DNA of 64,000 nt from Plumapathes pennacea (lineage: Eukaryota; Cnidaria; Anthozoa; Antipatharia; Myriopathidae). Every line of letters begins with the position of its first letter. The first letter of the stretch is position 1. The notes below the pieces were generated by a model. The model did not search any database. It saw only the letters and a program-made list of their open reading frames with translations, and was not told the origin of the DNA. The DNA lies in the NCBI GenBank assembly GCA_964036295.1, contig OZ038462.1:32005355-32069354 (forward strand). Reading direction: 5' to 3'. Below are positions 11,201 to 24,033 of the stretch, piece by piece. A program made the position numbers and the translations under genes.

Positions 11201-14200
11201 AGTACATCCTACCCCTCGGGGATAAAAGCGGGCCCACTCACTCCCTTGCAAACTCCAACTAAAATATTTTAGCCCTACAGTTTGAAACTGCTTGTCATTA
11301 AGTCACATGTTCCTGTCGTAAAAAGTGTTTCTATAACATCATACGTCCTTGCGGGACAATTTGCTTGAGTTTGATTAATTTAAATCAGGATTAATTCAAG
11401 AACAGCCATATCAGCCAATGACCTGCGAACCAGTAGAATGCGTTATCAGCTCAGGCATATCAACCGCGGTCCACACTGACAACACCAGTATGTCGGTGAA
11501 AACCATCACCAATATCACCACGAGTAGCTCGCCATCCTTGAAAACCTGCAAGGAGGATTATTTAAAATAAAAGTTAGTGTCCAAAAAAGGGGGAGATAGC
11601 AAAGGTAATTGTTTGGAACTGTAATAAAAGATCAAGTGTAGCCCTTCGTACACTGTTTCAGGCTCTCGGTCAGTGAGGCGCGAGAGGGGAAGAAAAGGGC
11701 TACGGATAGTCTGCCGAAGAGGAGCCAAGAGATAACTAAAGCTCGTAGAAAATATATGGCATTTGGAAGCAATAAACCAGTCTTGGCACAAAGTTCGAGC
11801 ATGAAAAGGCTTGCAAGCAAGTTGCCCTTCTTGAATGGAAGCTAAATATTATTATAAGAAAGATAAGGTTAGTGACTGCGCATGCTTGGTGGAGAAGCTG
11901 TAACTGCACAGTAATAACAAACAGAACAAGCGTACCATCCATATGCAGAACAATATACGTTACCTTTTTTTTCGGGTTCGCGTTGTTGAAGATCTGGTAA
12001 ACTCTCCATGTCTTTGAAAACATAGCTCCCAAAGCAATACTATACCCGATAGCCAAGAAATAACCTCGACTCTGTACAAAGAAATAGGCGAAACGTAAAT
12101 GCGTATTTGACTAATCAAGAGACTGCACGAGATTGTCTGGGAGTGGTCTTACTCAATGACAAGGACTTCGAGTTTTACCAAGAAGCAACTGTTTGGCCCA
12201 TTTCTTGTCGATACAATTGTTAACTATAAAATTATGTTCAGGAATCTCTTGGTTTTAGTTGTAGCTATGATTATAGCTCACTATATAGAAAGAACATTCC
12301 TTAGTACCTAAACTGAAGCGTATAGTTAACATGACTAAGGCCCACACTAACACGTTTTAAGATTTGAAAACTAACCCATGTTCAGTGTCTATAGTGGAGG
12401 TTTTCAAAAACGATGAGTTTTCTAAAAAATGAAAGCGAGTTATTGTTGGTGGATGGATTCCAAGATGACGTATTGATCAGCGTGGGTGGGGCCTCAGTTG
12501 GACTCTTACCGCGCAAACTCCCGGCAAGGCGCCTCGTGGAATGGTGCGACCATCCATGGCAATGAAATAAGTCGATGTGTAAAGAAGCACACAGCCAACG
12601 ATGATCAGGTTATTAAAGTTCGGACTGGACAATTTGATGTAGCTGTAGAAAAAATAAACAGTTGAGTTATCAAGTCTTAAATCTAGTGTGCTACCCTTTA
12701 ATAGTTAAGCGAGAACAGAGAATGCACTTTGGGTTCATGTTCAAACAATAATACAATTCCATGCAAGGCCGGCAGAAGTACGAAGGTTTTTTCATCCGGA
12801 GAGGCAACTCCCACGGTTTTTCCGATCTGAACCCGTCCACTTTCTACAGGTGTTCTATTGACCGAACATTTGAACACGTTCCTCTGGCTCGGGAGACAGG
12901 GTAACCACTCCCTATAGTATGTTTCGACTACTTACCTGTGGTTACGATATCTCACGTTGAAGTAGAGGAAAATTAAAGCCAACAGGATGCCTGCGCTGGC
13001 CAGTACCACGATGACGCAAAACAAACTCAAGGACACGTACTTCACTTGGGACACAACTTCTCTGCTATCCGCGGGAGTCCCATCACCTGAGGTTGTGAGC
13101 AAATCATTTTACTCGACAGTCCAACTAGTCTGCGAAAAAGGACGGATTTTTCGCCCATTGCTTTGGTATTTTTCGGCCTCGCGAAGGAAGAGGCGGAAAG
13201 TCTGTCTGTTTTTGCAGGCGACAGTTCAACCTGCGTGCACATGTTGAGTTAATTGGGACTACAACTCGACTAAATTTTATGTATGAGCCGTTACAATTTT
13301 GTTTGATTTGTATTTGCTTCTGTCATAGATGGTCGATGGTAGACGAGGTTTCTCATGAGTCTTGAATCCTTTTTTAACACGGATTCGCGGTATTTAATAT
13401 AATATGTCAGGTCTCTTCATGTAAGGTTTGCTCCTCTGTTTCTTGTTTGGCGATTTATGAACAAAAACGCGATTTGGCATTTATGTGTGCGATATAACAT
13501 AGAACACTTTGCATTTATTTTAAAAATTCAAACTTCTATAACTTAAATAACGAAAAAATGTGTAAAATTTAATACTATATTTTTACAATAATACTTTATT
13601 ATACTACGTAACATAAACAACGCCTAACCTTGCCAGTGTACTGGTTTCGATCCATTAAACACGATCACATTAGATAACGGATAGAACAGTCCAACTGTAG
13701 CGGAATGGCCATCTGTGAGGGAAGTTGAAAATTAAGATCTCTGAAAGCTCGACCACAAAATCTGACGCCAGGCCAAATAATTACGTACCTTTCATTTGCT
13801 TTACCCTAGCTGGACGGGCTCGTTCTCCTTTACTGTCAAATTGTATCGGACCCTGGGTAACGAACACTGTCTGATTAGAGCGGTTTTCGGATGACTGTCG
13901 AAAGTAATTATGTGATTGTTTTGATTTTGCGTTTGCTTCGCTATGCTCAGCCAATCAGGAACAAAACCAAAACCAAAACCAAACACTTCTCACTCAAGCG
14001 ATGGCGTGTACTCGCATTGCTGATTGGAAAGTAAAACCAAACGCAAGACCAAACGCAAATTACTTTGGCTTCTGAATGGCTGAACTGTTTTCTCTCACTG
14101 TCTCTGTCATTGGCCTGTGTGATTACTTTGGTTTTGGTTTTCGACAGTCATCCGAAAACGGCTCTAATAGCTGACTGAAAATAATATAAATCGTCATATG

Positions 14201-17200
14201 CATGCTTTAGTTTTGCGCTTCCGGCACTTTTTGGGTTGGTCGGCCAAACAAGTGTGTCAGTCTTGTTGATCAATCAGGGACCCGATTGCGATCTACTCAC
14301 GTAAGCAAACAATTGCATTGGAGTTTTTATTCACTCCTAACTGGCTTTTGGTTGGTTGAAAGTCAGCTTTCGGACAACCTTTGTGATTGGCCTTGTAATG
14401 GTCTTTCAAAAACCGCCCTATTGTTTGAATAATTGTCTACCTTAATTTTAGTACAATGACAAAGATACCATACCGTTATTCCTTGAAACTTCAGACCTTT
14501 CAAAGCGCTTGTGAAGATGCTTGTAAACACCGCCGCTTGTTTGTAAGAAAACGCCTCCAAGCTCTTGTTGACCTTGTCCAAGCGCTCCAACGATTTGTTT
14601 AAAGTTAAGGCGATCACCCAAATAGAATCGAACACGAATGGAGCATACATGTTGCGGCTTTGGTTGGAAGGTATCCTGCTGCCGAGGGCTTTGTAGAATT
14701 CTTCTAATGTCTGTAAAAATGCATAAAGGTATCTAACATTAAAAATCTCATGAATGGTTGATCGGTAAGTGAAATGAAATGTTACCTGTACTCAAGAATT
14801 CTTTGTTGCCATAAACTGTTTTGATATCGATATCGGTTATTTGCTCTAATACTATTGAATTCCTCGTCATGCCACTGCACATATCCACCGCGTCTAGTTA
14901 CCTCTATCACACAGTATAAATTCTATCCTTTTCTTCCAACGTCCCATATGGCCGGTAATTTCTGAATCAGGTATTGCGGGAATCAATGTTTGCGATTTGT
15001 CTGCATTGGTTTTGCGGTACCTAATGTTTGTTAATTTTAACTAAAAGAAATTATTTCATTGCGACTTTGGGAAAGTGGGCTTGCTTCTTTATGAAGTAAA
15101 TATAACAAAAAGTCACATTTTTTTACTAAACCGTTTTCATCGACATTATAGCCGGTTCAAGGGTCTTACTGACTTTCATGTCTACAAAGTTGCACTCGCA
15201 TGCAAACAGTAAAAAAATTCTGACTGCATTTCAGTCTATCATTTTAATTTTTGCGCAGACGATTTTCCCGGAAATAACAAATTACTTATTTACCATCCGT
15301 GACAGTGTTGGGGTATTATCAGGAACAATCCCAACGCTCTCTATGGAGAAATATCCCTGTACGGCTGCCGTCATCTGGTCTTTGGTACAGTCGATACTGG
15401 CATCATCCTCTAGCCACCATTGAGTGTTGTCATACCAATCCAACAAGAGCCAAACGTACTTCGCGCCATACATACCTTGTTTGAAAGCCTAATTGAAAGC
15501 ACAAGCCAGGGCATTAAGTATCTAAGGCCCATTTTAATGAGCGTTACACAGTGCGGGATCATGTTAAGACTGTGTATGTCTGTGATCTGTTTTCAGGGAT
15601 AAAAGGTTTTGTCGAACATTTTTTCTCCCGAGCCATCATTTTCTTAAATTTGGTCATACGGCATGAGTAGGCAGAAATACCTTGTCTAGATCTTACTGTA
15701 ACTGTACCGATAAATACGAGTTAAGCAAGTAACAAGGTTTTAAATAGAGAACTTAATGCGCAACTACTCGTTACCTCGCAGAACACCTTCCTTGCTTTGC
15801 CTTTGTAGAACATCCCCACAATAACACGAGCATCCTTTTGCTATAAAAAGGGAAAGCAATTGAACCAAATAATCAAACTGACGGTTGGAGCTCTATAGTT
15901 GTTAGTTTCTATACTTGCGGGTTTTCTTTGGGGCTCTTTACCTTGAGTTCTTGCAAGTTTCTACGTGCATCGTCAGCAAAGATTTCCGAGGAGACAAGCT
16001 GAAAGTTTTGACGTGTAAGTGTTTCTTGAAACTCCTTCATAACCTGAAAATTAAAAACCTCGAATTAGCATGGACATTTGCGTGACTGCAACGCGCTATA
16101 GTCACACCTAATATCTTTCTATTCGGCAGGACAAAAAAAGTAAGCAGAACAACCGCCAGCCAGTGGAGGAGATTCAGACAGAAATGTCTCCAGTTCCTCA
16201 TTCTAAAGCTTTGCCTAAACGACCAAGTCGACGTTTTTCACTCGCGTTGACTTGAATGCAAGTTAACCCCAAGTTCGGACACTCATTGCTGTTCATCCGT
16301 ACATCTGCTTTGTTGGACTTGCATATGCGCATCAATTTTCGAGTCCGGTTGTCCAGGACATAGCGTTTTGTCTATAGTGCTAAAAAAATGCTATAATTTA
16401 TTGAAGGGAAGGGGTCATTTTAGACCGCAATCACGTGTCGAGAAAAGACAACTCAAAGCGGAGGATGTGCACGTTCACAACATCATTGGACGAGAGGACA
16501 TTTGCATGATGACATCATTTGACTACAACGACCAGAATGCACTTCGGTGCAGTCTTCGTAATGCAGATGTCTTGCACGAGCAATTCATAAGACAAAAGAA
16601 ATATAAATGCGTTCGGTAGTTGTAGTCAAATGAGATGTTATCCTGCAAATGTCCTGTTAGTCTTATAAGTACATACATACCCCAGAGAATACGAAGGCAT
16701 TCTCTTGGAGTGTGGCAATTCGTTTCCACTTGAAATATTTAAGAAATTCGACCCTGGCTGCATTGAATGCAGAGTCCGAAGGGACGACTCTGTACAAGTA
16801 AGGATACTTATTTTTGTCGGACAGGTCTGAGGCAGTAGACGCGTAAGAGACCTGCGAAGAAAATATACAAGATAATATTCATTTGTAATGCAGAGAGCGC
16901 ATGACGCCAAATTTCTTTTACTTACTCGTCATTCAGGACGGAATTGAAAGTACATGATGTTGGCCGTCCAAGCATATAAAACGTTTGATTTTGAAGACCG
17001 ATCGCTAACATCAGGTTGACAAGTTTAACAGTGGAGCCAATAAAACGTAGACCAGTCATATAACACTGGGAAACGACGGCTGGAATACAAACTGAAACGA
17101 GCAGAGCCCAAACAAGGATCCCGAGAAGACCCCTCCCCCGCTCCGAACAATGAAATACTGTAAATCGACAAACCAAGTAAGTTTAAGTAAGTAAACAAGT

Positions 17201-18597
17201 AAGTAAGTAAGTAGCTAACAAACTAACTAACTTAACTGAATTACATTAAAACAAAACAAACTTCTAATTTGTTTTTGTTTTTGTTTTTGTTTTTGTTGTT
17301 TTTGCTTGATTTTAAGGTGTACAGTTTAGGGCGTGCAACAAAGTGTCAGTCGTCAAGACAAATAGACACTTCATTTTTCTTCTTTGTTTCTGTCCGCTTT
17401 CTCTTGTCTCTGCGTACTATTATACATCCTAACTCCAAACAATGTAGAGACATTACCTGCAGAAGGTTGTAGAGCGCAGAAGCTTCAGCCACCAGCTGCG
17501 TGACTGATGAACAGCCGGCTCCTAACACCATCAGCATCTCCGGTCTCGTGTAAACCGATTCAAAGAAAATGTTCGTGCCGTAACCAGGGTTGCACTATAA
17601 CATACGAATACAAGTTGATACAGTTTGCACAAATTGTCGCTATCCGAAAACAAGTATACACAAACGAAACCTCGTTCAGTGTTGCCCTGTGCGCAGTCGG
17701 TTCAGTAAGCTTTATAGCAGTCAGAAAGTAATCGTAGCTTCGATATTCTTTAATCCTCTGCTTCTTGAACCATTTTTGTACATAACTGTCAGAGTGCAGC
17801 ATCTAGATGTAGTTTCCCTCGCAACCGTTATTGAGCCAATAACGGCTGCGAGGGAGAGATTACTGATACTATCTATCTTGCCATGTGTTAAATATAAAAG
17901 TCCAAATAAAACTAATTTCATATATGCCCTCTTGGTTTTATGCAATTAGTATAGGTAATCACATGATTTCAAGTGCAATTTGGAATAAATGAGCACGAGT
18001 GAAGTTTTCAATTTCTTAATCTTTTCTAGATTGAGGTCAGTTCCGTTGTGTCGGTCTGTTTGTGGTGCATAACTAAAATTCCAGAATAAATACAGGAACC
18101 AAACTACACAGTTGCCGTGGTAACAAGGATGATTTAAATCTCTTGGGTAAACAGGTTCTAGCAGTTTATGAGCGCAGTGCAAACACGGTTTTGGCGCATC
18201 TGGAATTCTCTGGCGCGTGTGGCGCGACTCAACATCGTTATGCGTTCAGCGGCAATTTCAGGTGACTACTTTCAGACTATCCGGAAGCACACTCGAGAAA
18301 CAGAGATAAATTATGGTGGTATTAACACTTGATCAAACCGACTCAGAAATTGATTTGGTTTTGTCACTTGAAAGGAATGTTGTAACTGAAGAAAATACTC
18401 TAATCTTAACGTAATACAAACAAACAACCTGATTGAGGGAGTTAATTGCTTTAGAAGAATTATAAATAGTGCAATCATCTTTTGTTCCAGTGAACAATTT
18501 ATCACGCGAGCCGCTTTTCCAATTTGAGCGATCAAACGCTAAAATGATTTCCCGAATTACTTGTGAATCTTGTTGATACTGTTTTAATTGATTGATT

Positions 18598-18628
<31 letters not shown>

Positions 18629-20121
18629 AGGGGGTGGGGGTTAGTTAAAGTAATATATCGACTGCTTTCGATTACTTTCTTTCGCACTTTCGCGGTGTGA
18701 ATAGTTCAGGCACCTTTATTAATTCTCCTGCTGATTATCGCCAATCTAGCCCTTATGTTCGACTCGCCCAAAGGTCATCACCACAAGAACAGAACCTGAG
18801 CAGCTGTAGTTACTTCATCACCTTCATCAGTGTTTACTATCAATTAAAACAGATAATCTGAAAATCCCTGGGTTTTGCAATGTAAATTCCGTTTTGCAAT
18901 TTTAATGTTCAAGCCGGTATTTATAGGTTGTGACTCTATCTAAAACAATTTTAAATTTTAAATTGCCAATTATAATATTGTAGCACAAGCAGTCTTTTAG
19001 CTAATCATTTGTTTCATTACCTGACGCTTGGCTGCGCTTTTGGTCTAAACGGAAACTTGAAAGCTATATTATTTATTTTAGGAAACCACAAGTGTTGTTG
19101 TCGCAGCAGCTCATGTTAAATGGGCGAAAGAAACGCCGCACCGTCTTTTGTTTGTATAATGAAATATTCCCACACACTGTGGCAGAATTGTTGACTCTAG
19201 TTTCCGCGTGGCAGTTCTGTTTTGCGTTTGAATCGCACAGTAAAATTTCGTCAAGTGCGGCAGGCAGAAAGCGATGAATTCGCATCATGAAATAAGATAA
19301 TGACAACAGAATTATAAACAACGTGCTGGACCTTTTGTGCTCGGCACACGCAGTTTCACCGCTGTCGCTTTTGATTTGCACTTGTGATGTTTATGAGTTA
19401 GGAACAATTGTCTTACGCACTCGTCTTTCATCTCTTTAAACACTTGAAACAAGCTGAACTGAATTCGCACACGTTATACACATTTTGCCTTGAATAATAC
19501 CGTTTGGAATGTAACTGATGCAGTCAAATGATTGCGAGATTACCAGTACCGCCCAGCCCGACAAATTGTTTGGCATGATCAATATCGATCGGATAGTTTA
19601 AATTGCACAAAACAAAATACAGCAGAGCTGCTTCAATGATAAATTTAGGATACAATTTAAACAGCGTCATATCTACAGTACTGCCCCCTTAAAAAGTACT
19701 TAAATATTACTTAACAGTCGAGTTTCGCGGCAATTTTTTTTTTTTTTTTTTTTTTTTGCTGTCTTAATTGTCGACTTTCATAACAACACGATTTGGTTTC
19801 TTGTATCCAAACAGCAGTGAAGCGATAAAATATACAGTTTCACATCACGGCTCTTACCTTCGTGTCGTTCCAGAACATTGTTAAGTGATATCCAGGCAAG
19901 ATATCCGTTCTGTTGTTCACTGCTTCTAATGCCAACTCGCTCACAGGGATAAACTCGCGCCCAGCTGAGCCAACAGGAGAGCCAGTGATCGGGAAAAGAG
20001 CGCCAATATGAAGCGTAGTCTTGTTACAAAGCGCAAGTCGATCAAACAACGTCAACGCCATGCCCGTGAACAAAAGTGAGTGAAGATACATCCTCGAACT
20101 TTTCGACGCAAACATGTACAT
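6793..20121 (-). CDS. GABBR: GABA-B-type metabotropic receptor (class C GPCR), 17 exons
   Basis: Exons 5' to 3': 20121-19858, 17594-17457, 16851-16681, 16043-15942, 15840-15775, 15488-15294, 14710-14474, 13852-13789, 13712-13629, 13086-12936, 12642-12510, 12071-11964, 11545-11423, 10649-10317, 9793-9489, 8755-8407, 7419-6793. All junctions are GT/AG and in phase, giving 1149 residues. Residues 1-30 contain a signal peptide. Residues 35-440 form the Venus-flytrap domain, with 'GCSSV' (about 117), 'DARVIVGMFY', 'DWYDN' and 'FQGITGP'. The ligand-contact Trp-Tyr is kept, but the region aligned with the GABA-contacting Glu of GABBR1 looks different, so the ligand is uncertain. Seven membrane helices lie at about 456-482, 499-520, 537-560, 577-600, 633-658, 669-693 and 699-723. 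The cytoplasmic tail has coiled coils (about 755-775, 840-912) suited to heterodimer assembly, then a long Ser/Asn-rich end. The second exon pair is separated by a 2.26-kb intron. The first in-frame Met was taken; Met at residue 11 is an alternative start. Confidence 0.92.
7427..7452. repeat. (CAA)n microsatellite next to a splice acceptor
   Basis: About nine CAA units lie just upstream, in transcript sense, of the acceptor of the last GABA-B receptor exon. On the transcript this is a (TTG)n run close to the polypyrimidine tract. Confidence 0.8.
10740..11177. mobile_element. Non-autonomous inverted-repeat element in GABA-B intron
   Basis: The left end reads GTATGCCGCCCCG and the right end reads GGGGCGGCACAT, an inverted match. 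The interior repeats 'taccctatttca' phrases several times. It lies in the intron between exons 13 and 14. It is a MITE-like element of unknown superfamily. Confidence 0.5.
13876..14166. mobile_element. MITE with TAGAGCGGTTTTCGGATGAC termini (copy 1)
   Basis: The termini TAGAGCGGTTTTCGGATGAC and GTCATCCGAAAACGGCTCTA are inverted copies. The interior is rich in 'accaaaacc' phrases. A second copy in opposite orientation lies at 35277-35594, with fragments near 14400 and 54557-54610. It sits in GABA-B intron 7, and its end lies only about 24 bases from the acceptor of exon 8. Confidence 0.85.
17816..17854. repeat. Short foldback, 18-bp stem
   Basis: CCCTCGCAACCGTTATTG pairs with CAATAACGGCTGCGAGGG across a 3-base loop with one mismatch. 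It lies in GABA-B intron 1. It looks like the centre of a small foldback element. Confidence 0.65.
18601..18645. repeat. Poly-T/poly-G tract
   Basis: A T run is followed directly by about 20 G and then a G-rich stretch. It lies in GABA-B intron 1. It could fold into a G-quadruplex on the plus strand. Assembly here should be treated with care. Confidence 0.8.
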
Positions 20122-21671
20122 ACGACGTGAACAAGTGCGGTGAAGTTACAGTCCCATCGGAACTCTTCCCATGTCGTCTGCGCTGCGATTCCTTCGTTGC
20201 TTCTGCGTAAGCTAATTATGACAAGTTGAATCGTTCTAAGTGATCTCAGTGTTTTTCTGGGCGAACGCGTCAAAAGGAATCTCATTTACATGTATTGTCA
20301 ATCGTAATTGAAAATCGTTCATGTATAAGGACCATCATTAATAGCGAATTATTGACAGATCCCGCAAACGCTAAACTTTCGGTTTCCAGGAGAGCAACCT
20401 TTTTCTAAAATTACTAATTTAAAAGTTGCCGATAGTCACAGAGAATGCACTCTTTTCTAAAGCTAACAGAAGTGCATTAAGACAAATTTATCGACGCTTG
20501 CTTTGTTTATTTTGCGCCTGTCATCCAAGCTGATGGCTAAAGACTGCAAAGAATGTTGATTTGATGAATACACATACACCTTCTGCTCAAAAGCAAAACA
20601 GGACGACTGAGAGTGAGTGAGCAAAAGTCCACCCAAAGAAATTACCTGATCGTGAACTGTAGTTTAGGGTAAGTTCCAAGTGACAGAAAGCTTCCCTTGT
20701 GCAACGCTTTAGAGGTGCTAACTCTGGCAGTATAAACAAACTTTTTAAAGTGTAAACATGAATCGTCTTTGAATTGGTGCCCTTTATTGGGTTCACGTCG
20801 ATAATGCAGTGCAACGTGTAGGAATGTTGCTTCCCTTGTAACTTGGCCGCTCATATATAGTAAGTCCGGTGATCGCATATTCCGATCCACTTGACTTGTG
20901 GGTAGCGCAGTTCAACTTGCAAAGCCCATAATCCTTTGCGCGCGCACTCGTATAGCAATCGGTGTGATACAAAGTCCGACGGAAATGTTTTGCGAGCACT
21001 CATGCGTTAACGTTAAAGAAAACGGCTTTAAAACTCAAGATAGCCGTCCCAACCCAAGTAAGACCGCAGAATAAAGCGTTTACATCGAGGCCGAAGACAG
21101 CAGTCCGCCGTGAAAGAAAGTTATAATTGAATTTGAAAGTCTTGGCCTGTCAGGCTTGGATGAGGGCGCGAACTTGAGAAAATGGCCTACTCTTTCTTGT
21201 CGCGTGGCCTTACTTTAAGGGAACGACCACCGAGAAGAATAGACCATTTAACTCCTTTAAAGTCTATTTTACGTTAAAATTGATTCAACAGTGAACATAA
21301 CGACGGTTCGTTCTTACCCACTGAATCCAACATGGCCGACGTCCTACGAGGCACGCAAAGATTTATGGGCTTTCCTATTCTGTTCTAAATTTCACCTTCG
21401 GAAAAGTATACAACAAATATAACGACAGAACGCATAACTTCTGCGGTGGTGAAACCACCGATACATGCGCCAACTGGAAGCAAAACTCTAGTCACCCTCT
21501 TTGGAAGACGTTGGACTTTCGTCTCTGCGAGATGGCCGCTTGATATTTTAGAATTATCAGGGAAAAAAGTGTGAAATGCAATCAAACGACCTTCCGCCCC
21601 CTTCCCTCTCCAGCTAACCCCTAATCTTCCTCTCGTATTAAAATCACATACACATCACACTGACAGGGAAC
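20122..21671. other. Intergenic region between GABA-B 5' end and methyltransferase 3' end
   Basis: This 1.5-kb stretch should hold the receptor promoter and 5' UTR (transcribed leftward) and the end of the methyltransferase transcript. I see no TATA element or conserved block that I can name, and no additional coding exon. Plus-strand TTTAAT at 21672-21677 reads ATTAAA on the minus strand, 31 bases beyond the methyltransferase stop, and may be its poly(A) signal. Confidence 0.5.
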
Positions 21672-21707
21672 TTTAATAACACAATATCGAGCGTTATTTT
21701 CATTTGG

Positions 21708-24000
21708 CTACAAACTGCTTGTGGGCTTCTTTTGGAATAAATAGTGGGAAACTATCCACTCATTCCCGCCTCTAAACGCAAACACTTCAGCACAGTATAT
21801 GAAAAACATACGCCAATTGAATAAATGCTGCTCGACAAGGTCAGCCCCGTACGACGCTTCAAATATTGGCCTGACTTTGTCCATATACTGGTACAACCGA
21901 TCGAGCCAGGCCTCCAGTGTCTTGGCGTAATGGTTGCCGTTGAGACACCAGTGATCCAAAATGCACAGGTCCTTCTGGAAGTAAATCAGGAGATCGTCAG
22001 ACGGCATTGTTCCACCAGAGAAGAAGTTCCTGGCCATCCACTCGGTGTCCGAGCCTCGCTTCGAGTCAAACCCGTAGGCAAATTCTCGGTGACACAAGAT
22101 TTGAACGAACAACAACCCTGCGGGGCGGAGCCAGCTCGCTACACGAGACATCAGTTGCTCGTAGTTTTTCATGTGCTGTGGAATAAGGGAACCAACTGCA
22201 GTGAGTATTTGTGCCAGACAAAAAATTATAATAACACAACTCATTTCCGAGCCTTGCGAAGGTAATAGAAAGAGCATATCGGACTTAGGCTCGGGTTAAA
22301 CGTTGATCTTAGCATAAATTAGCTCAAACAATAGACTTTGCTCATTTGCATTGAGTTCGACGCATGCTAAGATCGACGTTTAACCCGGGCCTTAGTAATT
22401 ACCAAAGTTATCTGATAAATACATTTTTTTTTTTGTGAAACAAAACTTTATCAAAACTGCAAAAATTACAAAGAATGTACAGTTGGGTGGAAACCCTTAC
22501 TGTATTTTGCAGTTTTAAAAAAGTTGTTTCTTACAAAGTAATCAGCCCCCTTCAAAATTTCGGTAATTATCAAGTCTAACTAATACGGTATGCTCTTTCG
22601 ATTGATGGAGTGTGTTTATATGGAGTGTTTATGTTTATGTTCAAGTCGTTTTCCATATTAAAAACGCTCGGGAGAATCACTAATATTAGGGTCGAGAAAT
22701 TCACGGTAAACAAAACAAAATTACAAACAAAAGACGGCTCTTGACATTATTTACCTCGAACATCTCAATGGAGATGATGCGGTCAAATCTCCGTGAGGTG
22801 GTGAAGACATTTGCATCGGCAGTGACACACTGTAGTCTCGCGGCAAAACCTCTCTGCCGAGCCTGGGACTCAATCAACTCTCTCTGAGTGTTTGAGTTGG
22901 ACACTGCCATCACAGAGCATTGTGGGTACTTTTCACAAATCCAAAGAGACAAACTTCCCCAGCCACAGCCCAGGTCCTGATGGCGGGTACACAAGTAAAA
23001 CTCAAAGACAAATTCTGGGACACATCGAAAACGGAGTAAGCCTGGACAATTTGAGAACCAAATGCTACATGTAAATTACGAAAAATGGGGGAAGACCGGC
23101 GTAACTTGCATAATCTCCTTTGCGTACATAATGACGTGTCACACTTCGGGATGACGTGTAGGTATATCACACAATCAATCTGCATGGAGCCAAGTGACCA
23201 CAAAAAGAAACACGATGTATGTTTCTGGAGTGCTACAAAACCAAGAGTATGATTTCTTGCCGCTTCAGAGGAGACTATAGCGGAGTATCGGAGACTAAGC
23301 CCATGAAACTTTTACACCAGATTCGGAGTTAAGGATTTACTTGGTGTACGCTGCACATCGAGTTTCAGAGGAGAAGTAATCGAAAACAACAAATGTCGAC
23401 ATCTGAAACTTTCTAGTGTGAACGGCACATGGTCGCGGACGAATATTTTTAAGTCGCAACCAAACTGTAAAGCAGCCATGCCTTGCTCTAGATACTTAGT
23501 TTTTACTATAAACTAAGTACCGTGAAGTACAGTACTGCACGCAAGGAAATTAAGAGGGTTTCCGCTGTAAATCCGAGTAATTATCACGGTAAAACGAAAC
23601 AGTTCTTGTACCAACACAATTTATTTGTGATTGAGAATTTTTCACCACTTCCTCAAAGATCTTGATGCCAGGCATCTTTTAATGTAACACCAAAAGATAA
23701 TTCCCAAAACTCTCCAAGAAACAGGAGGACAAATATTCCTATCAAGCTCTTATTTTGCAATGATAACGCACGTATTATTGCACATTTTGAGCTAGGAAGG
23801 CAACCAAAAACACTCACATCTTCACTCACGCTTCTTGAATAGTTCCAGTGTTACTTAGAGATGATCATCTTACATGGTCAAACTTGGAAATCGACATAAA
23901 TCACAGAAACAGTGCTTCTTTTTCTGGTACAGACTTTTTGCATGCATTCCTCGAATTTACAGTGGAAAACCTCACTCTCCTTGAAAATATGCACTGCATT

Positions 24001-24033
<33 letters not shown>

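Noticed and set aside
16922-17176. 84-residue minus-strand frame with a hydrophobic stretch, between GABA-B exons 2 and 3
   Set aside because: Exons 2 and 3 join directly in phase to give a continuous flytrap domain. This frame has no matching splice sites and no similarity to the receptor.
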